33,500 nucleotides of DNA from assembly GCA_050996405.1 (NCBI GenBank), contig JBPCRW010000264.1:1-33500 (forward strand), given 5' to 3'. Position numbers and translations under genes: made by a program. This DNA comes from JBPCRW01 sp050996405 (GTDB lineage: Bacteria; Acidobacteriota; Blastocatellia; Pyrinomonadales; Pyrinomonadaceae). Shown one piece after another: positions 26,113 to 33,500 of this stretch. The notes below the pieces were generated by a model, which worked only from the letters and a program-made list of their open reading frames with translations, was not told the DNA's origin and searched no databases. Position 1 is the stretch's first letter. Every line of letters starts with the position of its first letter.

Positions 26113-26951
26113 CCGATAGTGATTTCCGTTTCGGATTCCTTCATCGTTTTGGTCGGCTCGCGTTTGCGGCTGATGATGGGAATTTCCATCGCGTTTAACA
26201 GCAGAGTGCGAAGTTCCGTCGTGTCGAGATGCCGCCGGACGCGCCCGCCGTCGATAAACGAAATCAAGCCGGTTTCTTCGGAAACGACAACTGAAATCGC
26301 GTCCGTGTCTTCGGTAATTCCGATGGCGGCGCGATGGCGCGTGCCGAGTTCGCGCGAAATAATCGGATTTTTCGTCAACGGCAAAAAGACGGAAGCAGCA
26401 GCGAGTTTTTCGCGCTGAATAATGACCGCGCCGTCGTGCAGAGGGGTTGCCGGATTAAAAATCGTGACCAGCAAATCGTAAGTCAGCTTTGCGTCCAATT
26501 GAACTCCGGCATCAATAAAATTCCGCAAGCCGACGTTTCGTTCGATAACAATCAGCGCGCCGGTTTTTTCCGAAGCGAGCGTCGTCACCGCCAGCACGAT
26601 TTCATCGTAAATGGTTTCGCCCATTCCGCCGCGCCGCTGTCGCCGCAGAAGCGGAATCCGCAGACGGTTGCCGAAATAAATCAGAGCCTGCCGGATTTCC
26701 GCCTGAAAAAGAACGATAATCGCAAAACCGATATACGGCACGGCGGAGCGCAAAACGAATTCGAGCGTCGCCAAATCCTGCGCGATGGCGAACCAGTAAA
26801 AAAGACCGAGAATAACCATTCCGACGACCGTCGGCACGGCGCGCGTGCCGCGCACCAGTTTCAGCAAAACATAGACGATGATAAAAACCAGCGCGATGTC
26901 CAGTATGTTTCTAAAAGTGGCTAAAGCCGGAATGTAATCTGTAAACGGCAC
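26109..26951 (-). CDS. cdaA: Diadenylate cyclase CdaA
   Basis: A 280-residue membrane enzyme that joins two ATP into cyclic di-AMP, a second messenger for potassium and osmotic balance and cell-wall homeostasis. Three transmembrane helices are in the first 90 residues (NILDIALVFIIVYVLLKLV, TVVGMVILGLFYWFAI, YIGFAIIVLFQAEIR). The DAC domain follows, with both catalytic motifs intact: DGA at 173-175 (PLHDGAVII) and RHR at 205-207 (GTRHRAAIG). The length matches CdaA/DacA proteins (about 270-280). The C-terminus after the DAC domain is a short charged tail. It is followed by cdaR and preceded by a site-2 protease gene, with a 219-bp spacer that probably carries its promoter. Confidence 0.94.
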   Translation of the reverse strand: MPFTDYIPALATFRNILDIALVFIIVYVLLKLVRGTRAVPTVVGMVILGLFYWFAIAQDLATLEFVLRSAVPYIGFAIIVLFQAEIRQALIYFGNRLRIPLLRRQRRGGMGETIYDEIVLAVTTLASEKTGALIVIERNVGLRNFIDAGVQLDAKLTYDLLVTIFNPATPLHDGAVIIQREKLAAASVFLPLTKNPIISRELGTRHRAAIGITEDTDAISVVVSEETGLISFIDGGRVRRHLDTTELRTLLLNAMEIPIISRKREPTKTMKESETEITIG

Positions 26952-27029
26952 GGATTATTGATTTTAAATCGGTCTCTCTTGAATTCGGCGAAACTAAAAA
27001 CTAGAACGTCAGCCGGTCTTTGGAAGTTT

Positions 27030-27059
27030 CCCGCTGATTTTTCGGTTGCCCGCTGATTT
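27030..27059. repeat. Direct 11-bp repeat upstream of cdaA
   Basis: CCCGCTGATTT occurs at 27030-27040 and 27049-27059, 19 bp apart start to start, with a related TTGCTGATAAAA just after. It is about 80-110 bp upstream of the cdaA ATG. It could be a regulator site or part of a dispersed repeat. Confidence 0.45.
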
Positions 27060-27170
27060 GCAAATTGCTGATAAAATTTACCAAAACAATCTATTTCGAG
27101 AAATTCGCCTCTCTGAAATTATGTGAGAAAATGCGGGAAAGCGCAAAATTTTACCGGAGAATTTAGTATT

Positions 27171-28262
27171 TTAATCGAAATGACGAATTTTTCCGCGCTG
27201 CAAAAATCCGACCAGATTGCCGTGCGCGTCAATTACGCCGACCGCGCCGAGACCGTTTTCACGCAGCAAATGCTGCGCGTCGGACAGCAAAGAATCGGCA
27301 TCGACAAAATAATCAGTCTTAATCGGACGCATCGAATCCTGAATTTTTGTTTTATGCCAATCAGAGCGCGGCAGAGTTTTCAAATCCTCGAGCGCGAGCA
27401 TTCCGTAAAGCTGCCCGTCTTTTGCGACCGGAAAAACCGTCTGACGGTAAAGCGGTAAAACGCGGTCAATAAAATGCTGGACGCTTCCGTCGGGCGCAAT
27501 CGCAACCGGCGGCGACATCGCTTCTTCGACGTGAATTTTCTCGGTTTGATTGATTTGTTTAATAATGCCGTTTGCCGCGTCATACAGAAAAAGTCCGACC
27601 AGAACAATCCATAATCCGGTTATGTCGCCTTGAATAATCGTTGTAAAAAGCCCGAAAATCATCAGCGCAATTGCAATAATTTGTCCGGCGCGTCCCGTTA
27701 AGATGGTCGCTTCGTTTAAATCCTTGCCGCGTTTCCACAAAAAGGCGCGCAAAACTCTGCCGCCGTCCAGCGGATAACCCGGAAAAAGATTAAACACGGC
27801 GAGCAGTATATTCCAAAAGAAAAGCAGAAAAAAAAGCGGTGTCAGCAGATTCGTGCCGATGTTATTTGAAACGGAAGTGAGAATCAAAAAAACGAGCGAA
27901 ATTAAAAAGCTGGCGACCGGTCCGGCAATCGCAATGCGAAATTCGGCGCGCGGATTATCCGGTTCGCGCTTTAAGCGCGCCAAGCCGCCGAACGGATGCA
28001 GAACAATTTCCGTCACCTCAACTTTTTCCATCCGCGCGGCAAAGGCGTGCGCCAGTTCGTGCAGAAAAATCGTTGTAAAAAAAATCAGCGTGGCGGCAAA
28101 ACCGAGCGCGAGATTGAAAAATAAATTATTCGACGGAACGCTCCGCGCCGTCAGCCAGCTTATCAACATTAGCACCGGAAACCAGCGGTAATCTATCCGC
28201 ACCGGAATCCCGAAAATGCGCGCGATAAGCAGTTGACGTTTAAAAAATCCGGTAATTCGCAT
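27171..28262 (-). CDS. Site-2 protease family (M50) with two CBS domains
   Basis: A 363-residue membrane metalloprotease, like SpoIVFB/Rip3. The ATG at 28262 is chosen over an in-frame TTG one codon earlier. The zinc motif HELAH is at 68-72, in TTIFLHELAHAFAARM, and the third ligand is in NLFPGYPLDGGRVLRA (D166). About six transmembrane segments span 25-225. The C-terminal third holds two CBS domains (about 243-300: EEAMSPPVAIAPDGSVQHF; about 305-360: IQDSMRPIKTDYFVDADSLL), which bind adenine nucleotides and may gate activity. Such enzymes cut membrane-bound anti-sigma factors or regulators; the target here is unknown. It lies upstream of cdaA on the same strand. Proximity to an ATP-consuming second-messenger enzyme is notable but does not prove a link. 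Confidence 0.9.
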   Translation of the reverse strand: MRITGFFKRQLLIARIFGIPVRIDYRWFPVLMLISWLTARSVPSNNLFFNLALGFAATLIFFTTIFLHELAHAFAARMEKVEVTEIVLHPFGGLARLKREPDNPRAEFRIAIAGPVASFLISLVFLILTSVSNNIGTNLLTPLFFLLFFWNILLAVFNLFPGYPLDGGRVLRAFLWKRGKDLNEATILTGRAGQIIAIALMIFGLFTTIIQGDITGLWIVLVGLFLYDAANGIIKQINQTEKIHVEEAMSPPVAIAPDGSVQHFIDRVLPLYRQTVFPVAKDGQLYGMLALEDLKTLPRSDWHKTKIQDSMRPIKTDYFVDADSLLSDAQHLLRENGLGAVGVIDAHGNLVGFLQRGKIRHFD

Positions 28263-28400
28263 CAATTAAAATCAGAATTTAATTGTGACCGATGGCTTAT
28301 TATAAATGCTAAAGATTTTTGCTTGTGATGTTCGGTTACACTTTTTCATATTTTTATCTTCTTGGCTGGCTGATTTCCGCTTTGTGAACAAGTAAGGTTT

Positions 28401-30710
28401 TTAATTATTATCCAAAATAATGTCTGGAAATCTCTGCGCGATTCGCTCCGGCGATTCCGAATCAATTTCGCCGCGCAGAGATTTTGTTCCGACATTCGGT
28501 TTAAAATTTCCGTTGTCGTCATAAAGTCGGCGATATTGCGCCGTGTTGCGGATTACGCCCTGCACATAGCCGCGCGTTTCTTTAATCGGAATCGCTTCGA
28601 CAAATTCGTCCATTTCATACGGCAAACTTGCCTGCCACTTCGGAACTTTTCCGGGTCCGGCGTTGTAGGCGACGGCGACGTATTCGATGCGCCCGAATTT
28701 ATCGAGTTGCTCGCGCATATACGCCGTGCCGAGTTGAATGTTAAGTGCCGGTTGATACAGCGATTCAGGCGTGATTGCCATTTCCAGCCCGTCTTTTCGC
28801 GCTAAAATTCGCGCCGTCGGAACGAGCAACTGCATCAAGCCGTAAGCGTTAGCATTGGATTTGGCGCGCGGGTCGAAAACCGATTCCTGCCGAATTAAAC
28901 CGGCGACTTGATACGGGTCGAGACTGCGATGCTGCGCCCAAGATTTTATGTCCTGCCAGTTCGTCAGCGGATAAAAAATATCCCATTCCTCGCGCGACAA
29001 TTCTTCGGGAAACATCTGCGAATAATCTGGATAGCTTCGCGCCAGCGCAAGCAGAGCCGCCACGTTATCGCCGCGCAGACGATAAAATCTGGCAACTGCT
29101 AAATTTACTTTCGGGCTGTTCGGCGCGGTTCGCGCGGCATCGTTTAATTCGTCAATCGCCCAATCGAAAAGTCCGATTGTCGAAAGCTGGTCGGCTTTGA
29201 CGAAACGTTTTTGTTCACTTCCGGTCGAATTTTCTTTGGCGACCGTGACGGTTTTCAAATTGGCGACGGCTTTGCCGATTAACGAATCGTTTGCAAAATT
29301 TATTGTTGAATTGCATTCATTCAGCGATTTTAAATTAGCCAATCTTTGCTGCGCCAGATAGCCATACCAGTTTGCCGTGTAGCGATAAAGAACCGCATTA
29401 TACAAAGCGCAGGCTTCCGGCAATTTTCCGGCGCGTTCCGAATCGCGCGCCGCCCAGTATCCGGCGCGACCGCGATATGTTGTGTCTTTATCAACATATC
29501 GCGCCAGATGTTCGGTCAGCATCTGCGACGAATTTACAAAATTTTTATTGTCGTGTTCAAGCCAGGCAAGTTCAAATTGCGCCTGCGCGACTTCGACGGC
29601 GTTCGGATAATTCGTCACCGCCGTTTGCAAAAAATATGTTTCGTCCGTTTTATCTTTCTGGTCTCGTGCCGCCATTCCGACGGCAATCAAAGTTTTCGGC
29701 ACAAAACTGCCGCGCGGAAATTTCTGACGCATTTCTTCGACAGTTGTCCGCACATTTGCCCATTGACGATTATTGGCGTAGGCGGAAGCCAGCCGAAAAT
29801 ACGCTTCTTCTTTTTCAGGCGCGGAAACCGGAATCGCGTAAAAAGCATTTTGCGCCTGTGCCGTATTTTTTACGTTTCCGTAAGTAATTATTCGTTTCAA
29901 ATTTATCACGGGCGTGAACGCGGCGGGAAAACTCTGCGCCAAATTATCAAACGCTTTTGCCGCTTCCACGTAATTTTTCGCAGCGTAAAGTTTGTCGGCG
30001 CGCACGCTGATTTCTTCCGCCGTTTGCGGCGTTAAAGGCTGCGACAGCGAAGTTAATTTCGCTTCGGCTTCGAGACTTGCCGGAGTTCCCGCGCCGTAAA
30101 AATAAACTTTGCGATAAAAGGAAATTGCCTGCGCCTGATTTCCTTGCGCTTCAAAAGATTTGGCGACGGCGAGCAGCGCGTCCGGGTCATTTTTTTCGAC
30201 TAAATCCTGAACAAAAAACGGAATGTTCTGCGGCTGATTATTTTCGAGCGCGCTTTGCGCCCACAAAATTTTCGCGTCCGTCGCGCGCAACGAATCTGGA
30301 AAATCTTTTACCAGTTGCTCGAAAGCGTTCATCGCTTCGGCGTGTCTTCCGGCTTGCCGCAAAGCTCGCCCGCGAAGCCACAAAGCATAATCGCCAATGT
30401 CGGTTTTTTGACGAAAAACGTTTGAATTTAAAATTTCCGCCGCGCCGCCGAAATCATTGTTCAGAAAATGAATCTGCGCCCGAAGGAGTTTGGCGAATGC
30501 GCCCGCGCGCGTGTTGGCATAGCGGACTTCGATTTGCAAAACGGCGGATTCGGGCGGCAGCTTCCCGTCGCGCGTCATCTGCCGAAGCGACTGCAAAGCC
30601 TGTTCTTCGGTTTGCGCCGGTTGATACGCGGCGCAGCTTGCATTAAAAGGTATCAGTAAAAATACGAATAATGCGAAAATAAAATTTAACAGCGAATATG
30701 AATTTCCCAA
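28401..30710 (-). CDS. Slt-type soluble lytic transglycosylase with TPR repeats
   Basis: A 769-residue exported enzyme that cleaves peptidoglycan between MurNAc and GlcNAc, forming 1,6-anhydro ends. A signal peptide covers about residues 1-27 (ending NASCAAY; possibly a lipoprotein at Cys26, but the lipobox is poor). A long superhelix of TPR-like repeats runs from about 35 to 580. The Slt catalytic domain follows, with Glu609 in IRQESVFDPRAKSNANAYG, then LMQLLVPTA and YNAGPGKVPKW. The order matches E. coli Slt70. The start is TTG at 30710: no ATG or GTG exists between the upstream in-frame stop and the signal peptide, and GAGGAAG lies 6 nt ahead. It is divergent from the VWFA gene. Confidence 0.92.
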   Translation of the reverse strand: MGNSYSLLNFIFALFVFLLIPFNASCAAYQPAQTEEQALQSLRQMTRDGKLPPESAVLQIEVRYANTRAGAFAKLLRAQIHFLNNDFGGAAEILNSNVFRQKTDIGDYALWLRGRALRQAGRHAEAMNAFEQLVKDFPDSLRATDAKILWAQSALENNQPQNIPFFVQDLVEKNDPDALLAVAKSFEAQGNQAQAISFYRKVYFYGAGTPASLEAEAKLTSLSQPLTPQTAEEISVRADKLYAAKNYVEAAKAFDNLAQSFPAAFTPVINLKRIITYGNVKNTAQAQNAFYAIPVSAPEKEEAYFRLASAYANNRQWANVRTTVEEMRQKFPRGSFVPKTLIAVGMAARDQKDKTDETYFLQTAVTNYPNAVEVAQAQFELAWLEHDNKNFVNSSQMLTEHLARYVDKDTTYRGRAGYWAARDSERAGKLPEACALYNAVLYRYTANWYGYLAQQRLANLKSLNECNSTINFANDSLIGKAVANLKTVTVAKENSTGSEQKRFVKADQLSTIGLFDWAIDELNDAARTAPNSPKVNLAVARFYRLRGDNVAALLALARSYPDYSQMFPEELSREEWDIFYPLTNWQDIKSWAQHRSLDPYQVAGLIRQESVFDPRAKSNANAYGLMQLLVPTARILARKDGLEMAITPESLYQPALNIQLGTAYMREQLDKFGRIEYVAVAYNAGPGKVPKWQASLPYEMDEFVEAIPIKETRGYVQGVIRNTAQYRRLYDDNGNFKPNVGTKSLRGEIDSESPERIAQRFPDIILDNN

Positions 30711-30716
30711 TGTTTT

Positions 30717-30723
30717 CTTCCTC
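30717..30723 (-). promoter_or_regulatory. Shine-Dalgarno supporting a TTG start
   Basis: On the minus strand GAGGAAG is followed by 6 nt (AAAACA) and then TTG, which supports TTG as the start of the lytic transglycosylase gene. Confidence 0.65.
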
Positions 30724-30778
30724 GTCTCGAAATGTTTGGATGCAGAAATAAAAAGCGGCGGTTTTCTTCGTTTGGCTC

Positions 30779-30807
30779 TTCAAACAAAAACGTTTTCGTT
30801 ATATGAT
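30779..30807 (+). promoter_or_regulatory. Possible promoter of the VWFA gene
   Basis: TATGAT (30802-30807) is a good -10 box. The -35 at 17-nt spacing is TTCAAA (30779-30784), a 4 of 6 match. It lies in the 131-bp divergent spacer, 35 bp upstream of the VWFA ATG. Confidence 0.35.
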
Positions 30808-30841
30808 ACCCGCGATAATCTTTTTTTGACAGGAGTTTAAA

Positions 30842-33016
30842 ATGAAAAATTTTTTCCCCACGATTCTTTTCCTGGTTTTTGCTTCGTTGACTGGTTTTGC
30901 CCAAATGCCGAACCCGACCGCCGCTCCGACACCGAAACCGGCGAACGAAGATGACGTGGTAAAAATCTCGACGACGCTGATTCAGGTTGACGCGACCGTC
31001 ACCGACAAAAACGGAAATATCGTGACCGATTTAAAACCGGAAGATTTCGAGATTTTCGAGAATAATCAGAAACAGCCGATTACAAATTTTTCATTTGTTT
31101 CCGCGCCGCCCGAAACAAATTCCGCGCCGACACCGAAAAACTCTGCCGCTAATGGCGTTCCAGTGCCGCCTGTCACGCTCAGACCCGAACAGGTCAGGCG
31201 CACTATCGCGCTGGTCGTCGATGATTTGTCGCTGTCGTTTGAAAGCGTCCACTTTGTCCGGCAAGCGTTGAAAAAATTTGTCGATACGCAGATGCTGGAC
31301 GGTGATTTGGTGGCGATTATCCGCACCGGCGGCGGCATCGGCGCGCTTCAGCAATTTACTTCCGATAGGCGACAGCTTTACGCGGCGATTGATAAAATTC
31401 GCTGGAATCCGATTGGCAACGGCAAAATCGGAGCGTTCGCGCCGATTGAAGCCACGCCGCTCGAACGCTCAAAGGCGATGGGAAATGAAGTCAGCGACGA
31501 GCAACTGGCGGAGGAGAAAAATCAAAACCAGCGTTTTAACGATTTTCAGGGCAGCGTTTTCGCCACCGGAACGCTCGGCGCGCTTGATTTTATTATCAAA
31601 GGAATGCGCGAATTGCCGGGTCGGAAAAGCGTCATGCTTTTGTCCGACGGCTTCAAACTTTTTACTGAAGATGAAATGGGTTTTAAGGAAAGTTCGATAA
31701 TTTTAGATTCGCTCAAACGTCTAACCGATTTGGCAAACCGTTCATCGGTTGTTATTTACGCGATGGACGCACGCGGATTGCAGACGCTCGCTCTAACAGC
31801 GGAAGACAACACCAGCGACCAAACTTCCGAGCAACTGGAATCGAAACTTTCCGACCGTAAAAACGAACTTTTCGATACGCAGGACGGTCTGGTTTATCTG
31901 GCGCGGCAGACCGGCGGATTATCGTTCATTAACAACAACGATTTGAACGGCGGCATCCGAAAAATGCTCAACGACCAGAAAGGTTATTATCTGCTCGGCT
32001 ACACGCCGGATTCCGAAACTTTCGACGCGCAGAAACGCCGCTTTAATAAACTGACCGTCAAAGTAAAACGTCCAGATTTAAAAGTCCGGTATCGAAGCGG
32101 ATTTTTTGGTTTGACCGACGACGAAACGAATCGTCCCGCAAATCAAACCCCGCAGCAGCAAATTACAGCCGCTTTGACTTCGCCGTTTTCCGCCAACGGT
32201 ATTGAATTAAGGCTCAATACGCTGTTCGGAAATGATTTAAAAGGCGGCGAATATATGCGCTCGTTTCTGCACGTCGGCGCGAAAGATTTGAAATTTTCTG
32301 ACGAAGCGGATGGAACTCACAAAGCGACGTTTGACGTTTTGGCGATAAGTTTTGGTGAAAACGGTTTAGTCGCCGACCAAATCGCCAAAAATTACACGAT
32401 AACTTTGAAGGAAGATTCTTATCAAAACTTTTTGCGCGACGGATTCGTTTATAATTTCACGTTTCCCGTTAAAAAACCGGGCGCGTATCAAATGCGGATT
32501 GCCATTCGTGACAGCGGAAGCGGAAGAATCGGTTCGGCAAATCAGTTTATCGAAGTGCCGGATTTGAAAAAAGGAAAGCTCACGCTGTCGGGAATCGTGC
32601 TGGAAAATCAAACTCTGAAAGAATATCAGGATTCCCAGTCGGACGCGGCGGCGAATTCGGCGCAACCGAAAAGTTCTTCGCAATCGGATACTTCGCTGCG
32701 GAAATTTAAACGCGGCACGGTTTTGCGCTACGGTTACGAAGTTTATAACGTCAAGCTCGACGGCTCGCAAAAACCGCAGCTTTCCGTGCAGACCAGAGTT
32801 TTCCGCGACGGCAAACTTTTATTTGAAGGAAAGCCCGCGCCGATTAATCTCGAAGGGCAAAAAGACTGGCAGAAAATAGCTTCGATGGGCGCGGTAGCTT
32901 TGGGAACGGAAATGCAGCCGGGCGATTACGTTTTGCAGATTGTCGTCAGCGACACGGCGAAAAATGATAAAAACAGAACCGCTTCGCAATGGGTGCAGTT
33001 TGAAGTTACGGAATAA
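30842..33016 (+). CDS. Exported VWFA-related protein, acidobacterial type
   Basis: A 724-residue exported protein of the family known as 'VWFA-related acidobacterial domain' (TIGR03436 type). Residues 1-21 are a signal peptide (ending GFAQ), followed by a Pro-rich linker. A strand-rich segment, ISTTLIQVDATVTDKNGNIVTDLKPEDFEIFENNQ (41-75), is the family's hallmark. The von Willebrand factor A domain follows with an intact metal-site motif DLSLS at 128-132, LPGRKSVMLLSDGFKL and AMDARGLQTL, ending near YYLLGYTPDS. The C-terminal half (about 420-724) is beta-rich. VWA domains bind partners through Mg2+; the family's function is unknown. AGGAG lies 6 nt before the ATG. It is divergent from the lytic transglycosylase gene. 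Confidence 0.92.
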   Translation: MKNFFPTILFLVFASLTGFAQMPNPTAAPTPKPANEDDVVKISTTLIQVDATVTDKNGNIVTDLKPEDFEIFENNQKQPITNFSFVSAPPETNSAPTPKNSAANGVPVPPVTLRPEQVRRTIALVVDDLSLSFESVHFVRQALKKFVDTQMLDGDLVAIIRTGGGIGALQQFTSDRRQLYAAIDKIRWNPIGNGKIGAFAPIEATPLERSKAMGNEVSDEQLAEEKNQNQRFNDFQGSVFATGTLGALDFIIKGMRELPGRKSVMLLSDGFKLFTEDEMGFKESSIILDSLKRLTDLANRSSVVIYAMDARGLQTLALTAEDNTSDQTSEQLESKLSDRKNELFDTQDGLVYLARQTGGLSFINNNDLNGGIRKMLNDQKGYYLLGYTPDSETFDAQKRRFNKLTVKVKRPDLKVRYRSGFFGLTDDETNRPANQTPQQQITAALTSPFSANGIELRLNTLFGNDLKGGEYMRSFLHVGAKDLKFSDEADGTHKATFDVLAISFGENGLVADQIAKNYTITLKEDSYQNFLRDGFVYNFTFPVKKPGAYQMRIAIRDSGSGRIGSANQFIEVPDLKKGKLTLSGIVLENQTLKEYQDSQSDAAANSAQPKSSSQSDTSLRKFKRGTVLRYGYEVYNVKLDGSQKPQLSVQTRVFRDGKLLFEGKPAPINLEGQKDWQKIASMGAVALGTEMQPGDYVLQIVVSDTAKNDKNRTASQWVQFEVTE

Positions 33017-33101
33017 TTTGATGGATTGTTAAAGACTGCCAAAAGCCGCGTTTTATTTAAAGCGGCTGATAATATCATTTCGCCAGATGCAAAAAACAGT
33101 A

Positions 33102-33266
33102 TCAGCGACGGATTTCAGGTTTCAGAGGCTCTTTGCGCGGTTTCAGCGACGGATTTCAGCTTTCAGGAGGTCTCTGCGGCGTTTCAGCGACTCATTTCAG
33201 CGCGACAGCGACAACTTTTAATGTTTCAGCCACTCATTTCCGCGAAACAACGACAAAAAATAACGT
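33102..33266 (+). repeat. Degenerate 41-nt tandem repeat, four copies
   Basis: Copies start at 33102, 33143, 33184 and 33226 and have lengths 41, 41, 42 and 41. Each starts TCAGCGAC (copy 4: TCAGCCAC) followed by GGATTTCAG or TCATTTC. Copies 1 and 2 are closest, and copies 3 and 4 share the CTCATTTC variant. The unit length is not a multiple of three, which argues against a coding repeat. Confidence 0.75.
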
Positions 33267-33272
33267 TCAAAA

Positions 33273-33312
33273 AAAGAGCCGCCTGATTTTTATTCAAGCG
33301 GCTCTTTGATTT
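33273..33312 (+). terminator. Terminator downstream of the VWFA gene
   Basis: AAAGAGCCGC (33273-33282) pairs perfectly with GCGGCTCTTT (33298-33307) around a 15-nt loop, followed by a T-rich stretch. It lies 257 bp after the VWFA stop, so it would end a transcript that includes the tandem repeat. Confidence 0.75.
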
Positions 33313-33331
33313 TATTTATAACGCTTGAGAT

Positions 33332-33412
33332 GACGTGGGGCAAAACCGCCAGCACGCAAGCTAAAGTTTAACAGACAACGCGATAACAAAGTAGCTGTTT
33401 CGCCCTCACGTC
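33332..33412. repeat. Long imperfect hairpin between convergent transcripts
   Basis: Outer arms GACGTGGGGCAAAAC (33332-33346) and GTTTCGCCCTCACGTC (33397-33412) form about 14 pairs with one bulge and one mismatch. An inner pair, AGCTA (33359-33363) and TAGCT (33392-33396), extends the stem. The apical loop is 28 nt. It lies just downstream of the minus-strand gene at the right edge. Confidence 0.6.
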
Positions 33413-33438
33413 CAATGACTCCTATGCAAAGTCAAATG

Positions 33439-33500
33439 TTAAGCTGCGGCATTCAGTTGTCGCAGCTTGCGATTATACAAACGATCTTCCAGATACCAAT
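33439..33500 (-). CDS. C-terminus of an unidentified gene, cut by the window edge
   Basis: On the minus strand a frame enters from the right edge and reads WYLEDRLYNRKLRQLNAAA before a TAA at 33439-33441. The charged, helical 19-residue tail reads like a real protein end, and the preceding terminator faces it, as expected for convergent genes. The fragment is too short to name. A transposase end is one possibility, given the structured sequence just downstream, but nothing proves it. Confidence 0.35.
   Translation of the reverse strand, partial: WYLEDRLYNRKLRQLNAAA

Larger units (their letters stand above)
33017..33438. other. Intergenic region after the VWFA gene
   Basis: No convincing gene. 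It contains a small hairpin (AGCCGC 33044-33049 with GCGGCT 33062-33067), the 41-nt tandem repeat (33102-33266), a terminator (33273-33307) and a long imperfect hairpin (33332-33412). A TTG-initiated frame of 86 codons crosses the tandem repeat but is unlikely to be coding. Confidence 0.6.

Noticed and set aside
29346..30035. Plus-strand open frame of 229 codons
   Set aside because: It is antisense to the TPR region of the lytic transglycosylase and has no domain or ribosome binding site.
33026..33286. Plus-strand frame of 86 codons after the VWFA gene
   Set aside because: It starts at TTG, runs through a 41-nt repeat that shifts frame with each copy, and ends within the terminator hairpin. 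The translation has no domain.
33330..33444. Integron attC site or tmRNA at the right edge
   Set aside because: GTTAAGC fits an attC core, but no paired core stands at a symmetric distance and the arms do not match. The tail NAAA-stop recalls an ssrA tag, but no T-arm motif or tRNA-like end is found.

Overview
The window looks like ordinary chromosome from a mesophilic Acidobacteriota, probably class Blastocatellia (Pyrinomonadaceae-like). This is an inference from three things: a secreted protein of the acidobacterial 'VWFA-related' family, a large Oar-type TonB-dependent receptor with an N-terminal carboxypeptidase-regulatory domain, and moderate GC with AT-rich spacers. No rRNA, tRNA, CRISPR array or prophage is visible. 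The left edge cuts what looks like an IS630-type transposase. The right edge cuts an unidentified minus-strand gene.

Layout: (1) 1-1.8 kb, minus strand: transposase start, an AT-rich small secreted protein, a PhnP-like metallo-beta-lactamase-fold hydrolase and a DUF1844 protein. (2) 1.9-5.8 kb: MazG (+), then, across a shared terminator, a DUF1800 exported protein (-), divergent from a small exported PsbP/Mog1-like protein (+). (3) 5.9-7.1 kb, minus: a PadR regulator with a palindromic operator at its start, followed by a Tat-exported hemerythrin lipoprotein. (4) 7.1-10.8 kb, minus: terC-fecR-larA, a tight operon. (5) 11-13 kb (+): a PpiD/SurA-like periplasmic chaperone. (6) 13.1-16.4 kb (-): two APC-family amino acid permeases, divergent from (7) 16.5-21 kb (+): a six-gene operon (aromatic amino acid decarboxylase, periplasmic thioredoxin, SRPBCC, Uma2 nuclease, Dabb, PHP phosphoesterase). 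(8) 21.4-24.9 kb (+): the TonB-dependent receptor. (9) 25.1-28.3 kb (-): a CBS-domain site-2 protease, cdaA and cdaR (cyclic-di-AMP synthesis). (10) 28.4-30.7 kb (-): a Slt-type lytic transglycosylase, divergent from (11) the VWFA-related exported protein (+).

Most proteins are housekeeping or envelope functions: amino acid uptake and decarboxylation, envelope folding and turnover, c-di-AMP signalling and outer-membrane uptake. The least explained material is intergenic. Four spacers hold inverted arrays of 7-nt words. The word differs at each locus (GTGAATG, STAAATG, GTRATAR, GTCCAGA), but the 7-nt register and inverted layout are the same, and each array sits 1-20 nt upstream of a start codon that lacks a Shine-Dalgarno sequence. 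A fifth, direct-only heptad array lies inside a 117-bp element with perfect 22-bp inverted ends. There is also a degenerate 41-nt tandem repeat after the VWFA gene, a dispersed-repeat-like spacer before the TonB receptor, and a long hairpin at the right edge.
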